Below, piece by piece: positions 8,926-18,415 of a stretch of 64,000 nucleotides of DNA (position 1 is its first letter; each line of letters opens with the position of its first letter). The DNA is taken from contig NZ_JAPPWA010000002.1 of the NCBI RefSeq assembly GCF_029815055.1, forward strand, positions 1 through 64,000, given 5' to 3'. The translations under genes were made by a program, and so were the position numbers. Source of the DNA: Ignatzschineria sp. RMDPL8A (lineage in GTDB: Bacteria; Pseudomonadota; Gammaproteobacteria; Cardiobacteriales; Wohlfahrtiimonadaceae). Below the pieces are notes generated by a model. The model saw only the letters and a program-made list of their open reading frames with translations, was not told the DNA's origin and ran no database searches.

Positions 8926-8950
8926 AAAGCCCCTGAATTATCAGAGGCTT
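8926..8950 (-). terminator. Element-borne terminator behind tRNA-Ser
   Basis: AAGCC-c-CTGA and TCAG-a-GGCTT form a stem with one mismatch and a 4-nt loop. On the minus strand it is followed by TTTTTC. It sits 12 nt past the tRNA 3' end and replaces the host terminator now at 5098-5133. Confidence 0.7.
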
Positions 8951-8959
8951 AGACTATCT

Positions 8960-8976
8960 ATATGGCGGAGGTGGTG
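8960..8976. repeat. attR within tRNA-Ser 3' end
   Basis: 17 bp identical to attL at 5136-5152. It overlaps the 3' end of the intact tRNA gene, so integration left a functional tRNA. Confidence 0.9.
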
Positions 8977-9052
8977 GGATTCGAACTCACGAACGGTTTA
9001 ACCCGTTGCCGGTTTTCAAGACCGGTGCCTTCAACCACTCGGCCACACCTCC
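8963..9052 (-). tRNA. tRNA-Ser (anticodon UGA)
   Basis: 90 nt with a 7-bp acceptor stem (GGAGGTG/CACCTCC), discriminator G and encoded CCA. The anticodon arm CCGGTCTTGAAAACCGG places TGA in the loop. The long variable arm (CAACGGGTTAAACCGTTCG) is typical of serine tRNA, and the T arm GAGTTCGAATC is canonical. It is the integration site of the 3.84-kb element. Confidence 0.97.
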
Positions 9053-9067
9053 AGTTGAGAGTTATGC

Positions 9068-9095
9068 ATTATATAGAGTAGGAAATAAAATGCAA
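9068..9095 (-). promoter_or_regulatory. tRNA-Ser promoter
   Basis: On the minus strand TTGCAT, a 16-bp spacer and a perfect TATAAT. The -10 box lies 15 bp ahead of the first base of the tRNA. Confidence 0.75.
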
Positions 9096-9152
9096 ACTCT
9101 TTTTATCATCTGGTTAAAAATTCAGCATTTCGAATCATTAACCCACAAATCC

Positions 9153-10586
9153 TTAATCAACCACCGCGATGCGAAGCGTGTTGGTGCCGCCTTCTACGTA
9201 GTTAAGAGATCCGCGAGTAATGATGATTCGATCGCCGGTTTCGACCGCGTTATGCGCTTTTAGTACGCTAATGATTTCAGCGGTCATCTCTTCATCGCTT
9301 GCGTGTTTAACATCGACGCCAATGGGGTTCACCCCGCAGCACACAGTGAGTTTATTGCAGGTTTTTGTGTGACGGGTAAAGGCGTAGATCGGCAGATTTG
9401 AGCTAATGCGACTCATTAAGAGCGCCGTGGTGCCCGTTTCGGTTAAACATGCTACTGCTTGAACGTCGTATTGGTTCGCAAGGAAGATCGATGACATTGC
9501 AATTGCTTCATCGGTGCGTTTGAATTTTTTCTTACGCTGTAACAGATCAAGATTGGAGTAGATCGGCACGATTTCACTCTCGGCCCCAATGCAGATCTCC
9601 GCCATCGCTTTCACCGTTTCAACGGGATATTTACCCGCCGCACTCTCTGCTGAAAGCATCACCGCATCCGTCCCATCGAGTACTGCGTTGGCAACGTCCA
9701 TCACTTCCGCGCGGGTTGGCGATTGGTTTTCGATCATCGATTCCATCATCTGCGTAGCGGTAATGACAAAACGGTTAAATTGACGCGCCTTTTTGATAAA
9801 GCGTTTTTGCACGCCCATCAATTTTGCATCGCCAATCTCAACCGCAAGGTCACCCCGAGCAATCATAATGCCGTCGGACACTTTTAAGATTTCATCAATA
9901 TTATCGAGCGCTTCAGTACGTTCAATTTTCGCGACGATCGAGGCATTCGAGCCCGCCGCATTTAACAGCTCGCGCGCTTCTAACATATCATCGGCAGAAC
10001 GGGGAAACGACACAGCGATAAAATCGGTATCAAATCCGGCTGCACAAATCAGGTCTTCTTTATCTTTATCGGTGAGCGCCGCCGTTGAGAGCCCGCCCCC
10101 TTTTAAGTTGATTCCTTTACGATCGGAGAGCGTACCCGGTACCACCACAATGGTATGCACCTCGTTCTCTTTAATCATCTCAACTTCAAGTACGATTTTT
10201 CCATCATCCAAGAGAAGCACATCTTTCGGCTTCACATCTTGAGTCAATTCTTTATAGGAGATACCAACGCGCTCAACGGTTCCTTCATTTTCATCAAGGG
10301 TATTATCTAGGATAAAACGCTGACCTTCTTTAAGCTCAACCGGACCCTCTTTAAAGCGATCAATTCTGATTTTAGGGCCTTGTAAATCCGATAAAACCCC
10401 TACTTGAAGATCGAGCCGTTTAGCGATTTCGCGCACCTTTTTCGCGCGAGCTATGTGTTCATCATGAGTGCCGTGAGAAAAGTTAAGGCGAACGACATTC
10501 ACCCCCGCTTTAATAAGTGCTTCCAACACGCCCTCTTTATCAGTAGATGGGCCAAGCGTTGCAACAATTTTGGTTCGGCGAAGCAT
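9153..10586 (-). CDS. pykA: Pyruvate kinase, PykA type
   Basis: 477 residues, the usual length. Catalyses phosphoenolpyruvate plus ADP to pyruvate plus ATP, the last step of glycolysis. The N-terminus LRRTKIVATLGPSTD and VNVVRLNFSHG are closest to E. coli PykA. The active-site signature IMIARGDLAVEIG and the substrate-binding block ITATQMMESM are intact. The C-terminal allosteric domain follows from about 350. AAGGAG precedes the ATG. The gene is monocistronic, upstream of tRNA-Ser on the same strand. Confidence 0.95.
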   Translation of the reverse strand: MLRRTKIVATLGPSTDKEGVLEALIKAGVNVVRLNFSHGTHDEHIARAKKVREIAKRLDLQVGVLSDLQGPKIRIDRFKEGPVELKEGQRFILDNTLDENEGTVERVGISYKELTQDVKPKDVLLLDDGKIVLEVEMIKENEVHTIVVVPGTLSDRKGINLKGGGLSTAALTDKDKEDLICAAGFDTDFIAVSFPRSADDMLEARELLNAAGSNASIVAKIERTEALDNIDEILKVSDGIMIARGDLAVEIGDAKLMGVQKRFIKKARQFNRFVITATQMMESMIENQSPTRAEVMDVANAVLDGTDAVMLSAESAAGKYPVETVKAMAEICIGAESEIVPIYSNLDLLQRKKKFKRTDEAIAMSSIFLANQYDVQAVACLTETGTTALLMSRISSNLPIYAFTRHTKTCNKLTVCCGVNPIGVDVKHASDEEMTAEIISVLKAHNAVETGDRIIITRGSLNYVEGGTNTLRIAVVD

Positions 10587-10855
10587 AGATTTCTCCTTGT
10601 TTTTATCGGTGATAAATGATGAGTGAGTTGCTCATATATTCGAGAATATCCGCCCGACCACTCCCATCGAGCGTCTTTTAAGTATAGTATAACGCTTTCA
10701 TAAACTTAGCGAGGATTATCGATTCGTCCTCACAATTGAACTCAACTGCGGTATAATGGGGGAATATAATTCAATTCCCAATACGCTCTTATCAATATGT
10801 CGATAAAGGTCTGGTCTGGGAGGTTTTCAATTCAGCAAAGCAATCGAGATCCCAT

Positions 10856-12229
10856 ATGAATAAAATTTTTAATGAAGCGCTCATCGCCAAATATGATAAA
10901 GCGGGGCCCCGTTACACCTCGTATCCTACGGCGGTTCAATTTACCGATGCCTTCACCAATGAAGATTACATCGAAGCTGCGCGCCTTTCCAATGAGAATA
11001 ACACGCCGCTATCGCTCTATTTCCACGTGCCGTTTTGCGCGACGATCTGTTTTTATTGCGGCTGTAATAAAATTATTACCAATAACCGTAAACGCTCGGA
11101 GCCCTATTTAGAGCGCCTTTTCCAAGAGATTGAGCGTCAAAGCGCCCTATTTCCCAATCGTGCGCCGGTCAAACAGCTCCACTGGGGTGGCGGTACCCCG
11201 ACCTTTTTAAGCCAAGAACAGATGCAAGCGCTGATGGATAAAACCCGCGAGCATTTCAATCTGTTGCCCGATGATGAAGGGGAATACTCCATTGAGGTTG
11301 ACCCCCGTGAAGCCAATGCCGATACGGTGCGCTTCCTTCGCTCAATCGGCTTTAACCGCTTAAGTATGGGCGTGCAAGATTTCGATCCGCAAGTGCAAAA
11401 AGCGGTGAATCGCATTCAACCTAAAGAGATCACCCTTGAAACCTTAAATGCCGCGCGCGAATGTGGCTTTAGCTCCATCTCGATCGACCTCATTTACGGG
11501 CTTCCCTTCCAAACGGTGGAAACCTTTGAGAAAACCATCGACGAGGTATTAGAACTCTCGCCCGATCGTCTCTCGGTCTTTAACTACGCGCATATGCCCC
11601 ATCTCTTTAAAACGCAAAAGCAGATGAATGAAGCGGATATGCCAACGCCTGATGAAAAACTGGCGATTCTTAAGATGATTATCGAGCGCCTCACCGAGGC
11701 CGGCTATATCTATATTGGGATGGACCATTTCGCCAAACCCACCGATACGCTCGCCATTGCGCAAAAAGAGGGGAATCTCTATCGTAACTTCCAAGGTTAC
11801 AGCACCCATTCGGACTGCGATCTCATTGGTATGGGAATCTCCTCCATCTCGCAAATTGGCCGCATCTATTCGCAAAATGCCAAAGTGATGCCAGAGTATG
11901 AAGCAATGATCGACGAGGGCACGCTCTCCATTCAGCGCGGAGTGAAACTCACGGAAGATGATGTGATCCGTCGCCACGTGATTAGCGAAATCATGTGTAA
12001 CTTAAAACTCGATCTTGATGTGATTAGCGAAAAATTCAATATCGATGCGCGCGAATACTTTAAAGACGATCTTCCTGAACTTGATGCAATGCAGGACGAT
12101 GGATTAATCCTCATTAAAGATGGCATCTACTACGTCCAAGATGCAGGGCGTCTCTTAATTCGTAACATTGGAATGGTCTTTGACGCTTATTTGAAGAAAA
12201 ATGATAATCGCTTCTCGCGAGTGATTTAA
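10856..12229 (+). CDS. hemN: Oxygen-independent coproporphyrinogen III dehydrogenase
   Basis: 457 residues, identical in length to E. coli HemN. A radical-SAM enzyme that decarboxylates two propionates of coproporphyrinogen III to give protoporphyrinogen IX in haem synthesis without oxygen. HVPFCATICFYCGCNK supplies the CX3CX2C [4Fe-4S] cysteines plus the extra cysteine of HemN; GGGTP and the N-terminal GPRYTSYPTA motif mark a true HemN, not the HemW relative. A weak promoter with TATAAT at 10752 lies 100 bp upstream. I could not find a convincing FNR box, though anaerobic control would be expected. Confidence 0.95.
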   Translation: MNKIFNEALIAKYDKAGPRYTSYPTAVQFTDAFTNEDYIEAARLSNENNTPLSLYFHVPFCATICFYCGCNKIITNNRKRSEPYLERLFQEIERQSALFPNRAPVKQLHWGGGTPTFLSQEQMQALMDKTREHFNLLPDDEGEYSIEVDPREANADTVRFLRSIGFNRLSMGVQDFDPQVQKAVNRIQPKEITLETLNAARECGFSSISIDLIYGLPFQTVETFEKTIDEVLELSPDRLSVFNYAHMPHLFKTQKQMNEADMPTPDEKLAILKMIIERLTEAGYIYIGMDHFAKPTDTLAIAQKEGNLYRNFQGYSTHSDCDLIGMGISSISQIGRIYSQNAKVMPEYEAMIDEGTLSIQRGVKLTEDDVIRRHVISEIMCNLKLDLDVISEKFNIDAREYFKDDLPELDAMQDDGLILIKDGIYYVQDAGRLLIRNIGMVFDAYLKKNDNRFSRVI

Positions 12230-12827
12230 TCATTCTCACGCTTCATTTTTGGAAAATCGCGCCGTTTTGGTAAAATTTTCCTGTATAAAAAGAATGCACG
12301 AAAACGCCCTGTCGACAATTGATCGCTCGGCGTTTTTTTATGGGTTTGTAAAATCAATTAAGCAAAATCACACAAATCGCGCACGAAAATTGCGCCACTT
12401 ATCCACACTGCGCAACGGAATGATCGTTATATAAGTCGGTGAAATTATAGCTTTTTTGAATGGATCACATTAAATTGTTCGATTTATGATCACAGGGATT
12501 TGCCAACAAAAAAAAGCTGTGATAACTTTGAATCAATATCAAATTGAGTTAAATCATTCACAAACAACAATAATTACTAATAAATCAAGGTTTAACGCGG
12601 AATTATCCGACAATACTTACCATAATCACAACAATTTAAATACCGATCCAATCATCAGAGCGATGATTAACTCAATCAACGATAGATAAATACTCATATA
12701 CAAACGAGGCGATCACAATCGCTCATGCATACTGACCTATCCGGTCGCTATGCTCGTGATACATACGTAAAAATTAATAACAATAAACCATACCAATAAT
12801 AACGATCACGCAACAAGGAGGCTTATC
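12230..12827. other. Intergenic region between hemN and yjcH
   Basis: Nearly 600 bp, AT-rich from 12430 on. It contains the hemN terminator (12301-12339) and one perfect DnaA box, TTATCCACA, at 12400-12408. It presumably holds the yjcH-actP promoter. Frames here lack ribosome sites and look spurious. Confidence 0.5.
12301..12339 (+). terminator. hemN terminator
   Basis: AAAACGCC and GGCGTTTT pair across a 20-nt loop, followed by seven T. Confidence 0.75.
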
Positions 12828-13178
12828 ATGTCAGAACGTCCAATCGAGGACCGTCAGTTTGATGAGATGGTCGATCGAATTTACAATGACCCCCGCTTTA
12901 AAGAGGTGGTCCGCAAAAAGCAACGCTTTAGTCTATGGCTACTGCTCTTTTCCCTCGGACTCTATATTTTACTCATTCTATTTGTGGGCTTTGCGCCCGA
13001 TCTTGTTGGAAAACCCATCACACCACAAATGGTGACGACCTGGGGCATTCCCGCAGGCTTCTTTTTGATTATTTGGACCATTGGACTGACGGCGTTTTAT
13101 GTGCATAAAACCAATACCGTCTACGATCCAATGACCGCGGATTTATTAAAGGAGATCGCAAATGGAAAAGAAAAATAA
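12828..13178 (+). CDS. yjcH: DUF485 membrane protein (YjcH-like)
   Basis: 116 residues with two membrane segments (about 37-58 and 76-100) in the DUF485 arrangement. The family sits directly ahead of, and probably assists, SSS-type acetate permeases. It overlaps actP by 17 nt and has a strong AAGGAGG site. Precise role is unknown in the family. Confidence 0.85.
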   Translation: MSERPIEDRQFDEMVDRIYNDPRFKEVVRKKQRFSLWLLLFSLGLYILLILFVGFAPDLVGKPITPQMVTTWGIPAGFFLIIWTIGLTAFYVHKTNTVYDPMTADLLKEIANGKEK

Positions 13179-14892
13179 GATCAATAAATTATTATGGCTT
13201 GCGGTCACCTTAATCGGAGTCAGCTCCATTGGATCGGTTGCATTTGCCCAACACGATGTCACGGCCGAAGGGAAAAACTGGACGGCGATCATCATGTTCT
13301 TCGTCTTTGTTCTGGCAACGCTCTATATCACCTATTGGGCGGCAAACCGCACTAAATCAGCCTCAGACTTCTACACCGCAGGTGGTGGAATTTCTGGCTT
13401 TCAAAACGGTCTTGCGATCGCAGGGGATTACCTCTCATCGGCATCGTTCCTTGGGATTTCAGCACTGGTATTCCTATCGGGGTATGACGGGCTGATCTAC
13501 TCCTTCGGATTTTTTATCGGTTGGCCGGTGATTCTCTTTTTAATGGCGGAACGTTTCCGAAATCTCGGGCGCTTCACCTTTGCCGACGTTACCGCATTTA
13601 GACTTAAACAGACCCCCATTCGAATTTTAGCAGTCTTTTCAACGCTCACCATCGTCATGCTCTATCTCATTGCACAGATGGTTGGGGCTGGAAAATTGAT
13701 CGAGCTCCTCTTTGGGCTTAACTACAATATCGCGGTCTTTATCGTGGGAATTTTGATGATGCTCTACGTCCTCTTTGGCGGCATGCTCGCAACGACGTGG
13801 GTACAGATGATCAAAGCGGTTCTTATCCTTGTGGGTGCGACCTTTATGTCAATCGTTGTCTTAACGTGGGTTGGTTTTAACTTAGAAACCCTCTTTGCAA
13901 AAGCAACGGAAGTGCATCCAGCTGGAAAAGAGTTAATGAAACCCGGTCTTGCCTATCCAAACCCAATCGATTCAATCTCGCTTGGCGTAGGATTAATGCT
14001 CGGTACGGCAGGTCTACCTCACATCTTAATGCGATTCTTTACCGTAAAAGATGCGAAAGAAGCGCGTAAATCGGCACTCTATGCCTCAACCTTTATCGGT
14101 TATTTCTATCTACTGATGTTCATCATAGGATTTGGTGCGATTTTATACGTAATGAATCAACCCGCATATACCACAGCAGATGGCTCAATTATCGGTGGAA
14201 CCAACATGGTAGCAATCCACTTATCGCAAGCCGTCGGTGGCAATATGTTCTTAGGCTTTATGTCAGCGGTGACCTTCGCAACGCTGGTAGCGGTTGTAGC
14301 AGGCCTTACGCTTTCGGGTGCTTCGGCAATCAGCCATGACTTCTACGCGAACGTGATCAAAAAAGGCAAACCGGTGATGAAAACAGAGCTCTTAATCTCT
14401 CGTTTAACCACAGCGACGCTCGGAATCTTAGCGATTTTACTTGGGGTTCTCTTTGAGCATCAAAACGTTGCCTTCTTAGTGGGTCTAGCCTTTGCCATCG
14501 CATCATCGGCGAACTTCCCGCTCCTCTTCTTATCAATGTATTGGAGCAAGCTCACCACAAAAGGCGCGGTAGCAGGCGGCGCGGCGGGACTTATCACTGC
14601 CGTGACGATGATTCTCTTTAGCCCGGCGGTTTGGGTCACGGTTCTTGGCAATGAACAAGCGCTCTTCCCATACAATAACCCAGCGCTCTTCTCAATTCCG
14701 ATCGCGTTTATTGTGACCTTCTTAGTCTCAACATTCGATAACTCGGCGCAGGCTGAAAAAGAACGCTCGCTCTTTAAGGCACAATACGTACGCTCACAAA
14801 TGGGCGGGGCTGAAATCTCTGAAGCGATCCAACAATATCGCCAAGTGAATCACCCAGAGTTTTTGGAAGAACAAGCCGCAAAACATCAATAA
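13162..14892 (+). CDS. actP: Cation/acetate symporter ActP
   Basis: 576 residues, sodium:solute symporter family, slightly longer than E. coli ActP (549). A signal-like segment (residues 10-29, ending SVAFAQ) precedes about 13 membrane helices. [27 protein letters not shown] and [15 protein letters not shown] are ActP/MctP hallmarks. It should import acetate and possibly other short monocarboxylates. It is translationally coupled to yjcH. No acetyl-CoA synthetase gene is nearby. Confidence 0.9.
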   Translation: MEKKNKINKLLWLAVTLIGVSSIGSVAFAQHDVTAEGKNWTAIIMFFVFVLATLYITYWAANRTKSASDFYTAGGGISGFQNGLAIAGDYLSSASFLGISALVFLSGYDGLIYSFGFFIGWPVILFLMAERFRNLGRFTFADVTAFRLKQTPIRILAVFSTLTIVMLYLIAQMVGAGKLIELLFGLNYNIAVFIVGILMMLYVLFGGMLATTWVQMIKAVLILVGATFMSIVVLTWVGFNLETLFAKATEVHPAGKELMKPGLAYPNPIDSISLGVGLMLGTAGLPHILMRFFTVKDAKEARKSALYASTFIGYFYLLMFIIGFGAILYVMNQPAYTTADGSIIGGTNMVAIHLSQAVGGNMFLGFMSAVTFATLVAVVAGLTLSGASAISHDFYANVIKKGKPVMKTELLISRLTTATLGILAILLGVLFEHQNVAFLVGLAFAIASSANFPLLFLSMYWSKLTTKGAVAGGAAGLITAVTMILFSPAVWVTVLGNEQALFPYNNPALFSIPIAFIVTFLVSTFDNSAQAEKERSLFKAQYVRSQMGGAEISEAIQQYRQVNHPEFLEEQAAKHQ

Positions 14893-14941
14893 CGAGGTTC
14901 ATGACATGATCACACCTGTTCCCTGTGATCAATGACGAAGC

Positions 14942-14975
14942 AGCGCTCAACTCCCCTAGGGTTGGGCGCTTTTTA
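14942..14975 (+). terminator. actP terminator
   Basis: AGCGCTCAAC and GTTGGGCGCT form a stem with a CTAG-containing loop, followed by TTTTTATT. Confidence 0.85.
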
Positions 14976-15117
14976 TTACCCCCCCATCCCCCCCCGTTCG
15001 CCCTTTATAATCAGCATGATTCAAAAATTCAAAGCGCAAAATGCTTGAAGTTAGGCGAATGATCCTTACAATAATGACTCTATAATTAATCCATACTGAT
15101 CGATAGAAAGGACTGAG

Positions 15118-15969
15118 ATGACATACTATATTGGCGCACATGTTAGCGCAGCAGGCGGCGTTCATAATGCCGTAAAAAATGCTCACGCCATCGGCGCAAA
15201 TGCCTTTGCCCTCTTCACGAAAAACAATCGCCGTTGGGAAGCCGCGCCGCTTAAAAAAGAGGTAATTGCCGATTATAAACGCTTCTGTAAAGTCCACGAT
15301 TACGACGCAAAGCATATTCTGCCCCACGCGAGCTATCTGATTAATCCCGGACACCACGAAGCGGAAGCGCTCGAAAAGTCACGCAATGCGCTCTTAGATG
15401 AGTTTCAGCGCTGTGAACAGCTCGGGATTGAACTCATTAATTTTCATCCCGGTAGCCATCTCAATAAGCTCTCGGAAGATGAATGCCTCACGCGCATTGC
15501 CGAGTCGATCAATCTTGTGCTTGCCGAAACTAAAGGCGTTACCGCCGTGATTGAGAATACCGCCGGACAGGGCACCAATCTTGGTTTTGATTTTGAACAT
15601 TTAGCCAAAATTATTGAGCAAATTGAGGATAAATCCCGCGTCGGCGTCTGCATCGATACCTGTCACGCCTTTGCCGCAGGCTATGATCTCCGTACCTTTG
15701 AGGCCGCTGAAGAAACCTTCCGTATCTTTGATGAGATCGTCGGTTTTGATTATCTTCGCGCCATGCACTTAAATGACTCAAAAGGTGCACTCGGCAGCCG
15801 GGTTGACCGTCACCATTCCCTTGGAAAAGGAGAGATCGGCACGGAAGCCTTTGCCTATATTATGCAAGACGACCGATTCCGCAATATTCCGATGATTTTA
15901 GAGACCATCGAGCCTGAGATTTGGGCCGATGAGATCGCGTGGTTACGCTCCTTAGAGCCGGCGAAATAG
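15118..15969 (+). CDS. nfo: Endonuclease IV
   Basis: 283 residues (E. coli Nfo has 285). An AP endonuclease of base-excision repair that cleaves 5' of abasic sites using three zinc ions. It begins [11 protein letters not shown]. Zinc ligands are visible in [38 protein letters not shown] and [14 protein letters not shown] precedes the ATG. Stands alone, convergent with cobB. Confidence 0.96.
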   Translation: MTYYIGAHVSAAGGVHNAVKNAHAIGANAFALFTKNNRRWEAAPLKKEVIADYKRFCKVHDYDAKHILPHASYLINPGHHEAEALEKSRNALLDEFQRCEQLGIELINFHPGSHLNKLSEDECLTRIAESINLVLAETKGVTAVIENTAGQGTNLGFDFEHLAKIIEQIEDKSRVGVCIDTCHAFAAGYDLRTFEAAEETFRIFDEIVGFDYLRAMHLNDSKGALGSRVDRHHSLGKGEIGTEAFAYIMQDDRFRNIPMILETIEPEIWADEIAWLRSLEPAK

Positions 15970-16014
15970 TTATAAGTTATTAGTCATGCGTTATAAATTA
16001 TAAGATAAAACAAC

Positions 16015-16066
16015 GCCTCTCAATGATTCGAACACTAACTAGGTCAAATCGTCGAGAGGCTTTTTA
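16015..16066. terminator. Terminator between nfo and cobB
   Basis: GCCTCTC and GAGAGGC pair around a long loop, followed by TTTTTATT, downstream of nfo and facing cobB. Confidence 0.65.
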
Positions 16067-16094
16067 TTGTTATCTCACCGATCTTAAAAGAGCG

Positions 16095-16829
16095 TTAAAC
16101 AAACTCACCGGTAGCCATCAGTTGATCTACCCACTCCGGCACTTTTACTGCCGCCCGTCCGTAGAGCGAATAATCAAATACACTCCGATTCGCACCCGGT
16201 TCTAAATTGATCTCAAGGGTGGGGATTCCCGCCATCTTTGCCTCTGACACAAAGCCCGCTGCCGGATAGACATTGCCGGAAGTCCCGATCGCGACAAAGA
16301 GATCCGCTTTGCCGAGATGATGATAGATCTCATTCATATAGAGCGGCATCTCTCCAAACCAAACAATGTGAGGACGAAGCGGTTGCGGCCTATCGCAACA
16401 TTCACACCGATCATCGGGAAGCACCGCACGATCCCACGGATAGACGCGCCCCGAGCGAACACAGCGCACTTTACGCAGCTCCCCATGCATCGGATAAACC
16501 GATTGTGAGCCCGCGCGCTGATGGAGATCGTCCACATTTTGCGTCACAATGGTGAGCGATCCGCCTCTTTTATTTAAATGAGCTTCAAGCTCGACAAGCG
16601 CATAATGAGCGGGATTGGGCTTGGTATCAGGGTCCATCAATTGCGTACGGCGTTCGTTATAAAAGCGGGTGACAAGGTCGGGATTTTCAGCATAGCCTTC
16701 CGGCGTTGCGACAACATCGACGGGATGGTTTTCCCATAATCCATCGCTCGCCCGAAATGTGGCAATCCCTGAATCGGCGGAAATCCCCGCACCGGTTAAA
16801 ATCACTATATTTCGAACTCTATTGACCAT
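16095..16829 (-). CDS. cobB: NAD-dependent protein deacylase, CobB type
   Basis: 244 residues. Class III sirtuin that removes lysine acyl groups using NAD. GAGISADSGIATFR binds NAD; TQNVDDLHQRAG and the catalytic His in YPMHGEL follow. Two cysteine pairs (RCVRSG missing one partner, then CECC) resemble the reduced zinc module of E. coli CobB. FYNERR provides the Tyr-x-x-Arg pair linked to desuccinylase activity. ATG at 16829 was chosen because AGAGGT lies 6 nt upstream; an upstream TTG at 16868 would add 13 residues. Confidence 0.92.
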   Translation of the reverse strand: MVNRVRNIVILTGAGISADSGIATFRASDGLWENHPVDVVATPEGYAENPDLVTRFYNERRTQLMDPDTKPNPAHYALVELEAHLNKRGGSLTIVTQNVDDLHQRAGSQSVYPMHGELRKVRCVRSGRVYPWDRAVLPDDRCECCDRPQPLRPHIVWFGEMPLYMNEIYHHLGKADLFVAIGTSGNVYPAAGFVSEAKMAGIPTLEINLEPGANRSVFDYSLYGRAAVKVPEWVDQLMATGEFV

Positions 16830-16929
16830 TTCTACCTCTTTCTTTACACTCGTAAGTGATGAAGACAAATCCTAAAGCTATTTTAACAAATATAAAAAAC
16901 TGCATGTCTCACAAAGGAGATTATTCCGC

Positions 16930-17847
16930 ATGAAAGCCTGTTTAACATGGTTTTTAGCTCTACGCCCCGCTTACTTTTTGATCTCACTCACTACCTTTTT
17001 AATGGCGACCGCGCTCCCCTTAAAAAACGGTACTTTCCAATTCGACATTGCGATCTTAACACTGCTTGTAACGCTACTATTGCAGTCAATTAGCAATCTC
17101 TCGAATGATCTTGGCGATTATCTTAAAGGCACCGATATTCAAGAGGAGCGCCTCGGCCCATCGCAATCGCTGCAAGAAGGGAAAGTCAGCATCAAAGGGA
17201 TGAAACGCGCCATTGTCATTGTAGTGATTTTAGCGATGATTGTCGGCGGTATTTTGCTCTATCGCATGGCAAAGCTCTTCCCCTCCCCGATGATTGTGGT
17301 GGCTTTTTTGCTGGGACTCGGCGGGATTATTGCGGCAATTACCTATACACTCGGAAAGAAGCCTTATGGTTACGCGGGACTTGGCGATCCCTCCGCCTTT
17401 CTCTTTTTTGGGCCCGTTGCGGTGATTGGAATCTATCTGCTTCATACCGGGGAATTTCATTTTGAACCGATTCTGCCGGCGATCTTTACCGGCGCGATTA
17501 CGGCGGCCATTTTAAATGTGAATAATATTCGCGATATTGATAATGATACCGCCTCGGGGAAGATCACCATTGCGGCGCGCTTAGGCCACTATAAGTCCAG
17601 AGGTTATCACTTTTTAATTAATGGCGTTGCGATCGTGTCGATCCTGCTCTATATCTCGCTTTACACCAATATTCAGGTACAGATGATCATTCTTCCAGCG
17701 CTCATACCACTGATGTTTTTCCCCTATAGCATTGCGCAGACAAAAAGTGAGCGCCTTGACCCGTGGCTCGCCATGACCGTTGGCTATAACACACTCTTCG
17801 CAGCGCTCTTTTTTACGCTATTGACCACCATCGAGATCCACAATTAG
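16930..17847 (+). CDS. menA: 1,4-dihydroxy-2-naphthoate prenyltransferase
   Basis: 305 residues with 8-9 membrane segments, UbiA superfamily. Attaches the polyprenyl tail to DHNA to make demethylmenaquinone. The first Asp-rich motif NLSNDLGDYLKGTD and the second NNIRDIDNDTASGK both match MenA, as does ERLGPSQSLQEG. AAAGGAG precedes the ATG. No other men gene is in the window. Menaquinone fits the low-oxygen enzymes elsewhere here. Confidence 0.9.
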   Translation: MKACLTWFLALRPAYFLISLTTFLMATALPLKNGTFQFDIAILTLLVTLLLQSISNLSNDLGDYLKGTDIQEERLGPSQSLQEGKVSIKGMKRAIVIVVILAMIVGGILLYRMAKLFPSPMIVVAFLLGLGGIIAAITYTLGKKPYGYAGLGDPSAFLFFGPVAVIGIYLLHTGEFHFEPILPAIFTGAITAAILNVNNIRDIDNDTASGKITIAARLGHYKSRGYHFLINGVAIVSILLYISLYTNIQVQMIILPALIPLMFFPYSIAQTKSERLDPWLAMTVGYNTLFAALFFTLLTTIEIHN

Positions 17848-17880
17848 AGCATCCATTGGACAATGGCACCGTTTTTCTAG

Positions 17881-18207
17881 CTATCCGATCGCCATGAGCT
17901 GTAGCGCAAACCCGATTAGCACTTGAATTACAAAGACCAGCACTAAAAAGACAAAGAACATATCCGGATCAACCCCGATATATTGCCCCATAATAAAGAT
18001 CACCACCGCCGCCGCAATAAGATGGAGAAACCATGCGTTCGGGAAGATAACTCCAATCACAGCAAGCACCAACATTCCCACCGCGGTCACGCTGAGCACA
18101 TTGATAAAATCATCCTTTTTCGCTCGCACATAGCGTGCGGCCACCATCATGACACCACTCATCAATAAAACCTGAATGGCAAACGTTAACACCATTTTTA
18201 CAAACAT
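17881..18207 (-). CDS. Small four-helix membrane protein, unknown
   Basis: 108 residues, almost entirely hydrophobic, with four predicted helices (about 3-24, 36-56, 58-77, 82-105). No family recognised. The start at 18207 follows AAAAGGAG; a longer frame extends to 18240 without support. It is convergent with menA and divergent from the AEC permease. Confidence 0.6.
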   Translation of the reverse strand: MFVKMVLTFAIQVLLMSGVMMVAARYVRAKKDDFINVLSVTAVGMLVLAVIGVIFPNAWFLHLIAAAVVIFIMGQYIGVDPDMFFVFLVLVFVIQVLIGFALQLMAIG

Positions 18208-18415
18208 ATCACTCCTTTTATTTTTTTGGTTTGAGATCAAACCGAGTCTATTACAATGTTAAAGAATCGTAAAATCAATATGTTGTGGCTGATCATTTTT
18301 TAATCAAATAATCCCCATCGACCATTCCGCTAGTAAACAATTTACGCCCCGCCCGGTTACTGCTAAGATGTAGAGTCATGCACTCTTGCATGTTTTAAAA
18401 ATAATAATAATTTCT

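Larger units (their letters stand above)
5136..8976 (+). mobile_element. Small integrative element in tRNA-Ser(UGA)
   Basis: A 3.84-kb element bounded by 17-bp direct repeats of the tRNA-Ser 3' end. Contents in order: attL, paired 12-bp repeats, P4-type integrase, AlpA-like excisionase/regulator, HTH protein, winged-helix Rep-like protein, a noncoding segment with three palindromes, the same paired repeats, a terminator, attR. There are no capsid, relaxase or cargo genes, so it looks like a minimal satellite or mobilisable island that borrows packaging or transfer functions. That lifestyle is inferred; the boundaries are seen. Confidence 0.9.

Noticed and set aside
10741-10855. FNR box ahead of hemN
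   Set aside because: Expected for an anaerobic gene, but no TTGAT-N4-ATCAA match was found.
12440-12510. CRP site ahead of yjcH-actP
   Set aside because: TCACA half sites occur, but no partner at the right 6-bp spacing.
12486-12689. 67-codon frame in the gap before yjcH
   Set aside because: No ribosome site, Asn-rich composition of AT-rich DNA, no recognisable motif.
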